NCBI GenBank assembly: GCA_002493835.1
Contig: DLAA01000094.1
Span: forward strand, 20,187-39,690
DNA from: Lachnospiraceae bacterium UBA7060
GTDB lineage: Bacteria; Bacillota; Clostridia; Lachnospirales; Lachnospiraceae
Direction: 5' to 3'
Length of the DNA stretch: 19,504 nucleotides
The notes below the pieces were generated by a model. The model was not told the DNA's origin, ran no database searches, and saw only the letters and a program-made list of their open reading frames with translations. Position 1 is the stretch's first letter. Each line of letters opens with the position of its first letter. Both the position numbers and the translations under genes were made by a program. Positions 1-7,142 of the stretch are shown piece by piece.

Positions 1-448
1 GGCGGATAAACTGCATCTGAATACGCCATGGACGATTCCGATTGTCTATCTGGGGTTTGGCGCCGGGCTTGCGATCTTTATGTTTGTCGGATTTGTGAAA
101 GCAATTCCGTTGGAGGTGGAAGAAGCGGCATCCATCGATGGATGTGGACCGGTGCGGATTTTCTTTCAGGTGGTTATGCCGATGTTAAAGCCGACAATGA
201 TCTCCGTGGGTATTCTGGAAATCATGTGGGTGTGGAACGACTATCTGCTGCCTGTGTTAGTGCTTGATATTAATAAATACCGCACAATCCCTATTCACAT
301 CCAATATTTGAAGGGAAGTTATGGTACGGTGGATCTGGGAGCGACAATGGCGCTCATCCTGATGAGTATTATTCCCGTTATTATTTTCTATCTGTCCTGT
401 CAGAAGTATATCATAAAGGGTGTTGCAGCGGGAGCTGTGAAAGGATAG
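1..448 (+). CDS. Carbohydrate ABC transporter permease, MalG-type (3' end only)
   Basis: This is the C-terminal part of an inner-membrane permease subunit. The frame is open from base 2 to the TAG at 446-448, giving about 148 residues, so the gene starts outside the window. It shows a hydrophobic segment (GFGAGLAIFMFVGFV), then the cytoplasmic EAA loop that docks on the ATPase subunit (VEEAASIDGCGP followed by FFQVVMPMLKP), and two further hydrophobic stretches before a short basic tail ending in AVKG. That layout is typical of the MalG/CUT1 family of sugar importers. Its neighbours malQ and a LacI-family regulator suggest maltodextrin or a similar oligosaccharide as substrate, but substrate cannot be read from this fragment. 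The family is very likely; the specificity is inferred. Confidence 0.93.
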   Translation, partial: ADKLHLNTPWTIPIVYLGFGAGLAIFMFVGFVKAIPLEVEEAASIDGCGPVRIFFQVVMPMLKPTMISVGILEIMWVWNDYLLPVLVLDINKYRTIPIHIQYLKGSYGTVDLGATMALILMSIIPVIIFYLSCQKYIIKGVAAGAVKG

Positions 449-464
449 CGTGAGAAGCGCGAGG

Positions 465-570
465 GAAGTACTTCTAAAGCTTATCAGCATAAGCTGATTC
501 GCAAAGCCGGCATAACTGACTGGGAAGTATGAAGTCTCGCATCGGAGAATGCCCCTAAGCGGGCATTCTC
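465..570. other. Dyad-rich intergenic segment between permease and malQ
   Basis: Three perfect inverted repeats lie close together: a 10-base palindrome GAAGTACTTC at 465-474; a hairpin with 7-bp arms at 478-484 and 489-495 (loop CAGC); and a hairpin with 10-bp arms at 545-554 (GAGAATGCCC) and 561-570 (loop CTAAGC). None is followed directly by a T-run, so a classic intrinsic terminator is not supported, although the last hairpin could end or stabilise the permease transcript. The cluster could belong to a dispersed intergenic repeat. The inverted repeats are seen; any role is inferred. Confidence 0.55.
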
Positions 571-628
571 TGCACGAATTTTGGACTCTGATGAGTGGAA
601 TCATGGAGGACAGCGCTGATGATTGCGC

Positions 629-657
629 TTGCTATTTTCGACAAAAAGGAGTAAAAT
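629..657 (+). promoter_or_regulatory. Predicted sigma-A promoter of malQ
   Basis: A -35 box TTGCTA (629-634) and a -10 box TAAAAT (652-657) are separated by 17 bases. The expected transcription start, near 664, would fall just before the palindrome at 665-676. The -35 box matches TTGACA at four of six positions. Confidence 0.5.
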
Positions 658-664
658 TCGAATA

Positions 665-676
665 GAAATCGATTTC
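665..676. promoter_or_regulatory. Candidate LacI-family operator upstream of malQ
   Basis: GAAATCGATTTC is a perfect 12-base palindrome with a central CG, the usual form of LacI-family operators. It sits at the predicted start of transcription of malQ, where bound repressor would block initiation. The obvious candidate ligand protein is the LacI-family regulator encoded at 2270-3319. Assignment is inferred from form and position. Confidence 0.5.
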
Positions 677-719
677 CGAGATTGTTCGGTTCGGTTGATA
701 GGAAAGGATTTGTGGAATT

Positions 720-2198
720 ATGAGAAAAAGCGGTGTTTTACTGCCTGTATCCGCCATTCCGTCCAAGTATGGAATAGGCACTTTTTCCAGGGAGGCATAT
801 ACCTTTATTGATTTGTTAGAAAAAGCAGGGCAGTCCTATTGGCAGATCCTGCCGCTTGGTCCAACAGGATACGGGGACTCTCCTTATCAGTCTTTTTCTA
901 CTTTTGCGGGAAATCCCTATTATATCGATCTGGAAACATTGATTGAGTATGGCTATTTGACAAGGGAGGACTGTGAACAGTATGATTTCGGGGATGATGA
1001 CGCTTATGTGGACTATGAGAAGGTTTATCTTTCCCGGTTTAAAGTATTAAAAAAGGCGTTCTTGAACAGCCATATTGAAGAGGATGAGGAATATCAGGAG
1101 TTTGTCAAAGAGAATGCTTACTGGCTGAGGGATTATGCCCTTTATATGACCGTTAAGAATACGTTCAAAGGCAAAAGCTGGAGTGAATGGGACGAGGATA
1201 TCAAGCTTCGCAAACCTGCCGTCATGCAGCGGTATACGGAAGAATATGCGGAAGAGATCGCTTTTTACCAGTTCCAGCAGTATATGTTCGCGAAGCAGTG
1301 GTTCGCGTTGAAGGAGTATGCGAACAATAAGAAGATACAGATTATTGGGGATATTCCTATTTATGTGGCCTTTGACAGTTCGGATACTTGGGCAAATCCA
1401 GAACTTTTCCAGCTGGATGAGACTTTGACGCCCACAGCGGTGGCAGGGTGTCCGCCTGATGCATTTTCTTCTACAGGACAGCTTTGGGGAAATCCACTGT
1501 ATCGTTGGGATTACCACAAAGAGACCGATTACGAGTGGTGGATGAAGCGGATCAGCTATTGTTACAAGCTTTACGATGTAGTGCGTATTGACCATTTTAG
1601 AGGTTTTGATGAGTACTATTCTATTCCCTTTGGAGACGAGACGGCTGAGTTTGGTCATTGGGAGAAGGGGCCCGGCTATGATATCTTTAAGACCATGAAG
1701 ACGAAGCTGGGGAAAAAGGCCGTGATCGCGGAGGATCTTGGATTTTTGACGAAATCCGTAATTAGTCTGGTGAAAAAGACAGGGTATCCTGGCATGAAAA
1801 TTTTACAGTTTGCTTTTGATTCCAGAGAGGAGAGCGATTATCTGCCGCACAATTACGTGGCGAACAGCATTGTCTATACAGGAACCCATGACAATGATAC
1901 GACGCTTGGCTGGTATGGAAAGTTAAATCGTAAGGATAAGGCATTTGCAAAGAGATATTTGAACATAAAGTCAAACCAGGATGTCCAGTGGGAGTTTATC
2001 AGGGCGGCCATGGCCAGCGTATCTGATACCTGTGTAATCCCGATGCAGGATTATCTGGGGCTTGGCACGGAAGCGAGAACTAATATGCCCTCTACGCTGG
2101 GGACAAATTGGAAATGGAGAATGCTGCCGGGGCAGTTTAGCGTGGAATTGGCAGAGAGAATACTGGATATAACAAGGCTCTATGGGAGAGCGAGGTAA
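720..2198 (+). CDS. malQ: 4-alpha-glucanotransferase (amylomaltase)
   Basis: This cytoplasmic enzyme of maltodextrin use transfers alpha-1,4-glucan chains between oligosaccharides and releases glucose. The 492 residues match the usual length of the short amylomaltase group of GH77. Visible family motifs are LPLGPTGYGDSPYQS (45-59), GDIPIYV (210-216), the nucleophile region RIDHFRGF with Asp291, the acid/base region IAEDLG with Glu338, and GTHDNDTT with Asp391 as the third catalytic carboxylate. The spacing agrees with the Asp293/Glu340/Asp395 set of known amylomaltases. The start ATG has the ribosome site GGAAAGGA 11 bases upstream. The gene follows a sugar permease and precedes a LacI regulator, which fits a maltodextrin uptake and breakdown cluster. 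A promoter and a candidate operator lie just upstream. No defects are seen. Confidence 0.97.
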   Translation: MRKSGVLLPVSAIPSKYGIGTFSREAYTFIDLLEKAGQSYWQILPLGPTGYGDSPYQSFSTFAGNPYYIDLETLIEYGYLTREDCEQYDFGDDDAYVDYEKVYLSRFKVLKKAFLNSHIEEDEEYQEFVKENAYWLRDYALYMTVKNTFKGKSWSEWDEDIKLRKPAVMQRYTEEYAEEIAFYQFQQYMFAKQWFALKEYANNKKIQIIGDIPIYVAFDSSDTWANPELFQLDETLTPTAVAGCPPDAFSSTGQLWGNPLYRWDYHKETDYEWWMKRISYCYKLYDVVRIDHFRGFDEYYSIPFGDETAEFGHWEKGPGYDIFKTMKTKLGKKAVIAEDLGFLTKSVISLVKKTGYPGMKILQFAFDSREESDYLPHNYVANSIVYTGTHDNDTTLGWYGKLNRKDKAFAKRYLNIKSNQDVQWEFIRAAMASVSDTCVIPMQDYLGLGTEARTNMPSTLGTNWKWRMLPGQFSVELAERILDITRLYGRAR

Positions 2199-2269
2199 AG
2201 CATAAACTCTATAAGAGCAAGTCTGTCTAAGAAGTTTGTTTTATGGGTTAGTGTGTATGGGGAGTTCAG

Positions 2270-3319
2270 ATGGCGGAAATTACAATTAAAGATATAGCAA
2301 AAAAGTGCGGCGTGGGGATCAGTACGGTCTCCCGCGCACTGAATAACCATCCGGACATCAATCCGGAAACAAAAAAAAAGATTTTGGAAGTGATCGAGGA
2401 AACCGGATTTATCCCAAATAATAGTGCCAGGAACTTGAAAAGGACGGATGCCAAATGTATCGCTGTGTTGGTGAAAGGTATTACAAACCCTCTATTTAGC
2501 AGTATGATTAAGATTATTGAGGAGGAGACACAGCGAAGCAGATATGCGCTGGTACTCCGGCATGTGGAGGAGCAGGAGGACGAGATTGATGTTGCGCTGG
2601 AATTGGAGAAGGAGAAACGGCTGCGCGGAATCGTTTTTCTGGGCGGTATGTTTGAACACCCGGAGGAGAAGCTCAGGAAACTGAAAGTGCCTTTTATCTT
2701 TAGTACCATAGGAGTCAATATACCGGATCGAATCAATAAAGTGGAATTTTCTAATATTGCTGTGGATGACAGAATGGAAAGTAAGAAGATGACAGAGTAT
2801 CTGTTAGGTCTTGGCCACAGGAAAATAGCGTTGATCACAGAACGGTATGGACCGATCGGTTGTCTGCGCATGGAAGGCTACAGACAGGCCTATGTGGAAC
2901 AGGGGCTTTCTGTAGATGAGAAGCTTGTCTGCTATGTGGAGGAGGACATTGATCATTACTCTATGGAGAACGGTTATCTGACAGCCAAAAGGCTGCTGGA
3001 ATCGGGATGTGAGATGACAGCAATCTATGCGGTGTCGGATTCATTGGCGATTGGTGTCTGTCGGGCGGTGCTTGAGGCGGGAAAGAGAATTCCTGAAGAT
3101 ATTTCGGTGGCCGGATATGATGGCATTGAAATGGGAGAGTATTACAATCCGAAGCTCACTACAGTCAGACAGCCAGTGGATGAGATTGCAAAAAAGACAA
3201 TTAGGCTTCTCCTTGATGTGATTGCAGATAGAGAAGAGCCCCAGCAGATCGTATTTCCGGCAAAGCTGGTGGTGAGGGAGTCCACCGGCCCCTGTGAGGG
3301 GCAGCCAAGATGGAGATAA
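2270..3319 (+). CDS. LacI-family transcriptional regulator
   Basis: A 349-residue sugar-responsive repressor or activator. The N-terminus (about 1-50) is a LacI helix-turn-helix: TIKDIAKKCGVGISTVSRAL, then the hinge helix region ending PNNSARNLK. The remainder is a periplasmic-binding-protein-like effector domain, with the family blocks AVSDSLAIGVCRAVLEAG and PEDISVAGYDG, and it ends with LVVRESTG, the usual C-terminal signature. GGGGAG five bases before the ATG is the ribosome site. The gene follows malQ by 71 bases and so may be co-transcribed with it. It probably controls malQ and the sugar transporter through the palindrome at 665-676 (inference). The effector cannot be read from the sequence. 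The gene converges with the CYTH gene, leaving only three bases between stop codons. Confidence 0.95.
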   Translation: MAEITIKDIAKKCGVGISTVSRALNNHPDINPETKKKILEVIEETGFIPNNSARNLKRTDAKCIAVLVKGITNPLFSSMIKIIEEETQRSRYALVLRHVEEQEDEIDVALELEKEKRLRGIVFLGGMFEHPEEKLRKLKVPFIFSTIGVNIPDRINKVEFSNIAVDDRMESKKMTEYLLGLGHRKIALITERYGPIGCLRMEGYRQAYVEQGLSVDEKLVCYVEEDIDHYSMENGYLTAKRLLESGCEMTAIYAVSDSLAIGVCRAVLEAGKRIPEDISVAGYDGIEMGEYYNPKLTTVRQPVDEIAKKTIRLLLDVIADREEPQQIVFPAKLVVRESTGPCEGQPRWR

Positions 3320-3322
3320 ACC

Positions 3323-3856
3323 TCAGCTATTATTATTTTGTAGATCCCATTTGGAAAGGCTGATGGAAGATAAGTTTGAATTGTGATAGGCAGGATCGTT
3401 TGTTACGTCTTGACTAAACCAGTCGAGAGGGAGAAACGCTTCTGCTGTTTCTTTATCTGGGAATTCCACTTCGGCGATGATCAGAGGTGCGAAAGGCGGT
3501 TCAAAAACGTCGAGTTCCACAGATAGACTTAACTGGTCAATAGAAATCTTTGTGGATGACGGATGCGTCATATCGAATTTCGGGTCAGAGATTGGTATGA
3601 CGTAGCGTTTTTTTGAGATGATATTTCCGTCTGCTTTTTCCCGCAGATGGTAGTATGAGTGCTCATTTAAAGGGAGGTTGTACTCTTCTCTGGCGAGAAG
3701 GCCTTTTCCCTTGTAGGTCATGTAGTAAGAATCATCCTCCCTGCGGATTCTGACAACCGGGTCGGTGTTGAGGTAGGCCTGTTCGATGATATGACAGGGG
3801 CAGGATTCCAAATTGACCGGCAGGTTTGTTATAGTGAACTTGCGTTCGATTTCCAT
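3323..3856 (-). CDS. CYTH domain protein (triphosphate tunnel metalloenzyme family)
   Basis: This 177-residue protein begins with the CYTH signature EIERKF (2-7). Further family features are RIRRE (36-40), TYKGKG with Lys49 and Lys51, KKRYVIP (82-88), and paired acidic strands VELDVFE (113-119) and AEVEF (128-132). These line the phosphate- and metal-binding tunnel in this superfamily. Members hydrolyse inorganic triphosphate, make cAMP or act on thiamine triphosphate; in bacteria of this kind inorganic triphosphatase-like activity is the usual guess, but the substrate is not determined here. The start is set by AAAGGAG (plus-strand 3863-3869) six bases before the ATG. It lies 17 bases after the acetyltransferase stop on the same strand, so the two are probably co-transcribed. 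Confidence 0.9.
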   Translation of the reverse strand: MEIERKFTITNLPVNLESCPCHIIEQAYLNTDPVVRIRREDDSYYMTYKGKGLLAREEYNLPLNEHSYYHLREKADGNIISKKRYVIPISDPKFDMTHPSSTKISIDQLSLSVELDVFEPPFAPLIIAEVEFPDKETAEAFLPLDWFSQDVTNDPAYHNSNLSSISLSKWDLQNNNS

Positions 3857-3873
3857 ACGCGGCTCCTTTCTGC

Positions 3874-4458
3874 TCAGTTGTTTTTCCGCATAACCCGGCA
3901 GGGGCTTCCGTATGCCACTGTGTCGTCTGGGATATCCTTTGTGACTACGCTCCCTGCGCCAATGACCACGTTGTTCCCTATGGTAACGCCCGGCATAATA
4001 ATGGCGCCGCCGCCGATCCAGACATTGTCCCCGATGATAACCGGAGCTGTCTGTGTTTTGCAGAAAGCGAAAGAGCCGTCCTCTTTTGGTTCCCCAAACC
4101 GGTCATGCACATTTGTTGGATGAAAGGCAGTATAAATCTGGACATTGGGTGCAATGAGCGCATTGTCTCCGATGCGGATTTCGTTGTCGTCCAAAAAGGT
4201 ACAGTTCATATTGACTTCGCAGTTGCTCCCAAAGTAAATGTTGTTGCCGTAGTCCGCAAAAAAGGGCGCGGTGATCCAGAGGTTTTTCCCTTTTCCACCG
4301 AGCAGCTCACCTAAAATTCGCTCTTTTTGCACGGCGTCTTCGGAGGGCAGATTGTTGTAGGCTCTCACCAAATCCTTTGCTTTGTGCCACTGCGTCAGCA
4401 ATTCGGGATCTCCGCAGTCATAGAGCTGTCCCGCTAACATTTTTTCCCGTTCTGTCAT
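3874..4458 (-). CDS. Maltose/galactoside O-acetyltransferase family protein
   Basis: Acetyl-CoA-dependent sugar O-acetyltransferase of the LacA/Maa type, 194 residues. The first ~55 residues (MTEREKMLAGQLYDCGDPEL...) are the Mac domain found at the front of maltose acetyltransferases. The rest is a left-handed beta-helix of hexapeptide repeats (IGDNVWIGGGAIIMPGVTIG and neighbours), ending GSPCRVMRKN. His113 in TAFHP is the expected catalytic histidine. I chose the ATG at 4458 rather than an in-frame ATG 36 bases upstream because it alone has a good ribosome site, AGGAGA seven bases upstream. These enzymes usually acetylate non-metabolised sugars for detoxification; the acceptor is unknown. 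It is probably in one transcript with the small gene upstream and the CYTH gene downstream. Confidence 0.95.
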   Translation of the reverse strand: MTEREKMLAGQLYDCGDPELLTQWHKAKDLVRAYNNLPSEDAVQKERILGELLGGKGKNLWITAPFFADYGNNIYFGSNCEVNMNCTFLDDNEIRIGDNALIAPNVQIYTAFHPTNVHDRFGEPKEDGSFAFCKTQTAPVIIGDNVWIGGGAIIMPGVTIGNNVVIGAGSVVTKDIPDDTVAYGSPCRVMRKNN

Positions 4459-4465
4459 GATATCT

Positions 4466-4471
4466 TCTCCT
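4466..4471 (-). promoter_or_regulatory. Ribosome-binding site that fixes the acetyltransferase start
   Basis: The minus strand reads AGGAGA, seven bases before the ATG at 4458. The longer in-frame start at 4494 has no comparable site, so the 12 extra N-terminal residues it would add are unlikely. Confidence 0.75.
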
Positions 4472-4528
4472 AACTTTCGTTTGTTATCGCACATAAGACT
4501 TTACACCATGTTTTGGGGGTTACTGTGT

Positions 4529-4690
4529 TTAACTTTCTATGCTTTTGTTTATCCGTGCTAAGTCGCGTGCAAGTTTCTTTTCCAGTTTTTCATATTCCTT
4601 GTTGTGCAGAAGTTCCAGTTCATCTTCGATACGGATACGTTCTTTTCTTAATTCATCCTTATATTGCAGATCAGTTGGCATTTCGTACAT
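4529..4690 (-). CDS. Small charged helical protein, 53 residues, unknown function
   Basis: A short gene easily missed by length cut-offs. On the minus strand an ATG at 4690 opens a frame of 53 residues ending in TAA at 4529. The perfect ribosome site AAGGAGGG (plus-strand 4698-4705) is seven bases upstream, and a strong promoter lies at 4737-4765. The protein starts MYEMPTDLQYKDELRK and is rich in Glu, Lys, Arg and Leu. Its heptad-like spacing (ELELLHNKEYEKLEKKLARD) suggests one long amphipathic helix or coiled coil. No signal peptide, cysteine pair or known domain is seen. It is the first gene of a likely operon with the acetyltransferase (70 bases downstream) and the CYTH gene. Function unknown. 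Confidence 0.75.
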   Translation of the reverse strand: MYEMPTDLQYKDELRKERIRIEDELELLHNKEYEKLEKKLARDLARINKSIES

Positions 4691-4736
4691 CCTTTCACCC
4701 TCCTTGAAGTCAAAAAAATATGGTTTATTTGCTTCT

Positions 4737-4765
4737 ATTATAAAGGGATTTGACGGAGATGTAAA
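4737..4765 (-). promoter_or_regulatory. Sigma-A promoter of the minus-strand operon
   Basis: On the minus strand a -35 box TTTACA (4765-4760) and a perfect -10 box TATAAT (4742-4737) are separated by exactly 17 bases. The transcript would start near 4730, about 40 bases before the small gene's ATG, and should cover the small gene, acetyltransferase and CYTH gene. Confidence 0.8.
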
Positions 4766-5125
4766 GTCTTATTGAACTATCAGAATACCAAAAAATGTGC
4801 GATAAATCGTTTACACGGAAATTCTCGGCGAACTGCCTTGACAGATATGGCTTAGAACAGCCATATAATCCAGATATAAATGATAAATAAACAATAGCAT
4901 GGCCCCAGGCAGTGTGTCAACATGGAAAAACTGTTTTATTTTCTCGGGCTGTGTTATGATAATGTCAATGAAATCTCGAAAATACCGTTTCGTCGGATAA
5001 AAATGACAGATATCCATTTTGATGTGCTTTTTGTGTTATCGTATATGTCAGAGCAGTATTTGATTGCAGATAAAATAAAAATCCCCCGGCAGGACGGCTT
5101 GAAAAGTATTGTCGGGTAAAATCAG
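4766..5125. other. Intergenic stretch without a supported gene
   Basis: This A+T-rich gap separates the divergent minus-strand operon from the NADAR gene. Reading frames of 65 codons (plus, 4922-5119) and 68 codons (minus, 4811-5017) overlap each other and neither has a ribosome site, so I do not call them; the plus frame could be a remnant. An extended -10 element TGTTATGAT (4952-4960) lacks a good -35 box and is a weak candidate for the NADAR promoter. A hairpin with 7-bp arms (5085-5091, 5110-5116, one G-U pair, 18-base loop) lies just upstream of the NADAR start. Nothing else is evident. Confidence 0.5.
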
Positions 5126-5129
5126 GTGA
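5124..5129 (+). promoter_or_regulatory. Ribosome-binding site suggesting a TTG start for the NADAR gene
   Basis: AGGTGA matches the anti-Shine-Dalgarno core and overlaps the first possible start (GTG, 5126). It is spaced 5 and 8 bases before in-frame TTG codons at 5135 and 5138. Translation may therefore begin at one of these TTG codons rather than at the GTG. Confidence 0.5.
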
Positions 5130-5629
5130 GAAAATTGTTGAAGAATGGAAACAGATCGGAAAGTATCAGCACATTTCGCGATGAATATGATTTTTTAAGT
5201 AATTTTTATCCCTGCTCTATTGTCTACCAGGGGATGTGGTATCAGAACGCAGAGGCGGCATTTCAGGCGCAGAAGTGTATCAATGAGGAAGATAAGCAAG
5301 TTTTCTGTGGACTTCCGGCGGCAAAGGCAAAACGGCATGGCAGGCAGGTGAAACTGCGTCCGGATTGGGAGAGTGTCAAAATTGGGTTGATGGCGGAAAT
5401 TGTGAAAGCAAAGTTTTCACAAAACATACATTTGGCAAAAAAGCTTCTTGCGACCGGGGACAGGCAGCTTTTTGAGAAAAACACATGGGGCGACACTTTT
5501 TGGGGCGTGGATGCATGTACTGGAGAGGGAGAAAACCACCTTGGGCAGATTTTGATGCAGGTGAGAAGAGAATTGGCTCAAGAGGGAGAACAGGAACGAA
5601 AAGGAGAGGGTATGCATTTAAGGAGGTAA
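5126..5629 (+). CDS. NADAR family protein (YbiA/DUF1768-like N-glycosidase fold)
   Basis: This protein of up to 167 residues has the NADAR domain at about 17-150. Signature blocks are FLSNFYP (23-29), QNAEAAFQAQK (40-50), VKLRPDW, and WGDTFWG (121-127) followed by GENHLGQILM. The family splits N-glycosidic bonds. E. coli YbiA-type members act on reactive riboflavin-pathway intermediates, and other members remove ADP-ribose from guanosine in nucleic acid and act as antidotes to DarT-like toxins. The direct partner here is an ADP-ribosylglycohydrolase only four bases downstream, whose ribosome site AGGAGG lies inside the last NADAR codons. That favours an ADP-ribose role (inference). The GTG start given is the longest; TTG at 5135 or 5138 may be the true start. 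The last ~15 residues are a charged tail. Confidence 0.9.
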   Translation: MRKLLKNGNRSESISTFRDEYDFLSNFYPCSIVYQGMWYQNAEAAFQAQKCINEEDKQVFCGLPAAKAKRHGRQVKLRPDWESVKIGLMAEIVKAKFSQNIHLAKKLLATGDRQLFEKNTWGDTFWGVDACTGEGENHLGQILMQVRRELAQEGEQERKGEGMHLRR

Positions 5630-5633
5630 GGTT

Positions 5634-7142
5634 ATGGATAAACAGGATAGAGAAAAGTTGATTAAAAAAGCAGTGCCCGTCGCGGTCGGGGCGCTGGCTT
5701 ATGCGGCCGGCCGCCGTGCTATTGCCAAAGAAGAAGAGTGCGAAGAAAAGGATGACAATATTGCGGACCGGGGAGAAAAGGTTATGGCGGCTGAAGATAT
5801 TGGCGGCGATGGCGTCAATGACAGTATTATAAAGGGAAATATCTATACGGTCAACTCCTATCATATGGGGGCGTACAATCTGAAGGAGTGCGGGGCTGTT
5901 TATAACCCTTATCTTGGAGAAACGGCAGCACAGTGGTTTCAGGCGGATCGGTTTATCAGAATGGAAAATGAAGACAGTATCCAGCAGGTCAGGGACGTGA
6001 TAGAGTGTCGTGCCGCAAGGAAACCCTTCGAGGATGCCGTCAGGGGATGTATGGTGGGCGGGGGTGCGGGAGACGCCCTGGGCTATCCCGTGGAATTCTC
6101 GTCCGAAAAGGAAATACGGTATCTATTTGGGGAAGAGGGCATCACTTCTTACCAGTGCGAAGAGGAGAGCGGTCTGGCAGTGGTGTCCGACGACACGCAG
6201 ATGACCATGTTTACCGCCACGGGGATTCTCTACGGTTATACCAGGGGTCATATGCGGGGCATTATGAGTGATGTTTCCGGTTATGTGCTCGAGCATTATA
6301 AGGACTGGCTGCATACGCAGATTGAGAGCGCCGAAAAGGCAGGGCTGTCATGGCTTTTGGATATACCGGGGCTGTATGTGCGGCGCGCGCCGGGACGGAC
6401 GTGTCTGGATGCTTTGACAAAAAGGGAACCGGCTGATCGCAGCAAAGGGTGCGGCGGTGTGATGCGCGTCGCCCCTGTGGCGCTCTATATTGACGGGGAT
6501 AAACCGTTTGTTTCCCTGGAGGAGCTGATGAAGCTTGACAGAGATGGTGCTGCGGTGGCGGCTCTCACCCACGGACACCCGCTTGGATACATTCCGGCGG
6601 CAGCTCTTGTGCATATCATCAACCGTATTGTGTACGGGGGATGTACCTTGGGCGACGGACTGTATGATATTGTGGCGGAATGCCGCAGGGCTATGGAACA
6701 GCTTTACGAAGGGGAGCCTTATCTGCCGCGGTTTTTAAAAAAGCTGGATGCGGCGGTAGAATTTTCGAAAAATGCCGCGTCCGATTCGGAAAATATAAAA
6801 AACCTCGGGGAAGGCTGGGTGGCGGAGGAGGCCTTTGCGGTCGCCCTGTACTGCAGCCTGCGCTATCAGGATGATTTTTCGAAGGCCATTATTGCGGCGG
6901 TGAACCATGACGGGGACAGTGATTCCACCGGTGCGATCACGGGAAATATTGTTGGCGCGGCTGTCGGCTATCGACAGATTGACAGCAAATGGAAGGAGAA
7001 GCTGGAATTTCGTCCATTGCTGCTTTCGCTTGCGGATGATCTTAACTATGGATGCCGCATGTCGGAGTACGGCAGTTATGTGGACAGGGAATGGCGAAAA
7101 AAGTATATCATATGCAGGAAACCGAAAAACGTAAAAGTATAA
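5634..7142 (+). CDS. ADP-ribosylglycohydrolase (ARH/DraG family) with long N-terminal extension
   Basis: A 502-residue hydrolase expected to remove ADP-ribose from a modified protein or nucleic acid. The ARH domain covers about 131-450. It begins PFEDAVRGCMVGGGAGDALG and carries both metal-binding clusters of the family: SDDTQMT (185-191), and NHDGDSDSTGAITGN starting at 424, with Asp426, Asp428 and Asp430. The block KGCGGVMRVAP (271-281) is also typical. The first ~130 residues are not part of the usual enzyme: a basic/hydrophobic helix (KKAVPVAVGALAYAAGRRA, 11-29), an acidic segment, then a region I do not recognise. The helix is short for a membrane anchor. AGGAGG is seven bases before the ATG and overlaps the end of the NADAR gene, so translation is probably coupled. 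No ADP-ribosyltransferase is present nearby. Confidence 0.93.
   Translation: MDKQDREKLIKKAVPVAVGALAYAAGRRAIAKEEECEEKDDNIADRGEKVMAAEDIGGDGVNDSIIKGNIYTVNSYHMGAYNLKECGAVYNPYLGETAAQWFQADRFIRMENEDSIQQVRDVIECRAARKPFEDAVRGCMVGGGAGDALGYPVEFSSEKEIRYLFGEEGITSYQCEEESGLAVVSDDTQMTMFTATGILYGYTRGHMRGIMSDVSGYVLEHYKDWLHTQIESAEKAGLSWLLDIPGLYVRRAPGRTCLDALTKREPADRSKGCGGVMRVAPVALYIDGDKPFVSLEELMKLDRDGAAVAALTHGHPLGYIPAAALVHIINRIVYGGCTLGDGLYDIVAECRRAMEQLYEGEPYLPRFLKKLDAAVEFSKNAASDSENIKNLGEGWVAEEAFAVALYCSLRYQDDFSKAIIAAVNHDGDSDSTGAITGNIVGAAVGYRQIDSKWKEKLEFRPLLLSLADDLNYGCRMSEYGSYVDREWRKKYIICRKPKNVKV

Noticed and set aside
257..604. 115-codon minus-strand frame across the permease end and intergenic region
   Set aside because: It lies opposite the permease gene, has no ribosome site and its composition is not protein-like.
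1047..1658. 203-codon minus-strand frame inside malQ
   Set aside because: It is the antisense shadow of a clear malQ gene, with no family motif or ribosome site.
2266..2871. 201-codon minus-strand frame inside the LacI gene
   Set aside because: It is a serine/isoleucine-rich shadow of the helix-turn-helix gene on the other strand.
3412..3430. 19-base near-identity (one mismatch) between 3412-3430 and about 10168-10186
   Set aside because: It codes for unrelated residues on opposite strands in the CYTH and HerA-like genes; most likely chance.
4539..4775. 78-codon plus-strand frame opposite the small minus-strand gene
   Set aside because: The opposite strand has the promoter, ribosome site and charged helix; this frame is serine-rich with no ribosome site.
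4811..5119. Two overlapping frames (65 codons plus, 68 codons minus) before the NADAR gene
   Set aside because: Neither has a ribosome site or recognisable motif. They are mentioned in the intergenic entry as a possible remnant only.
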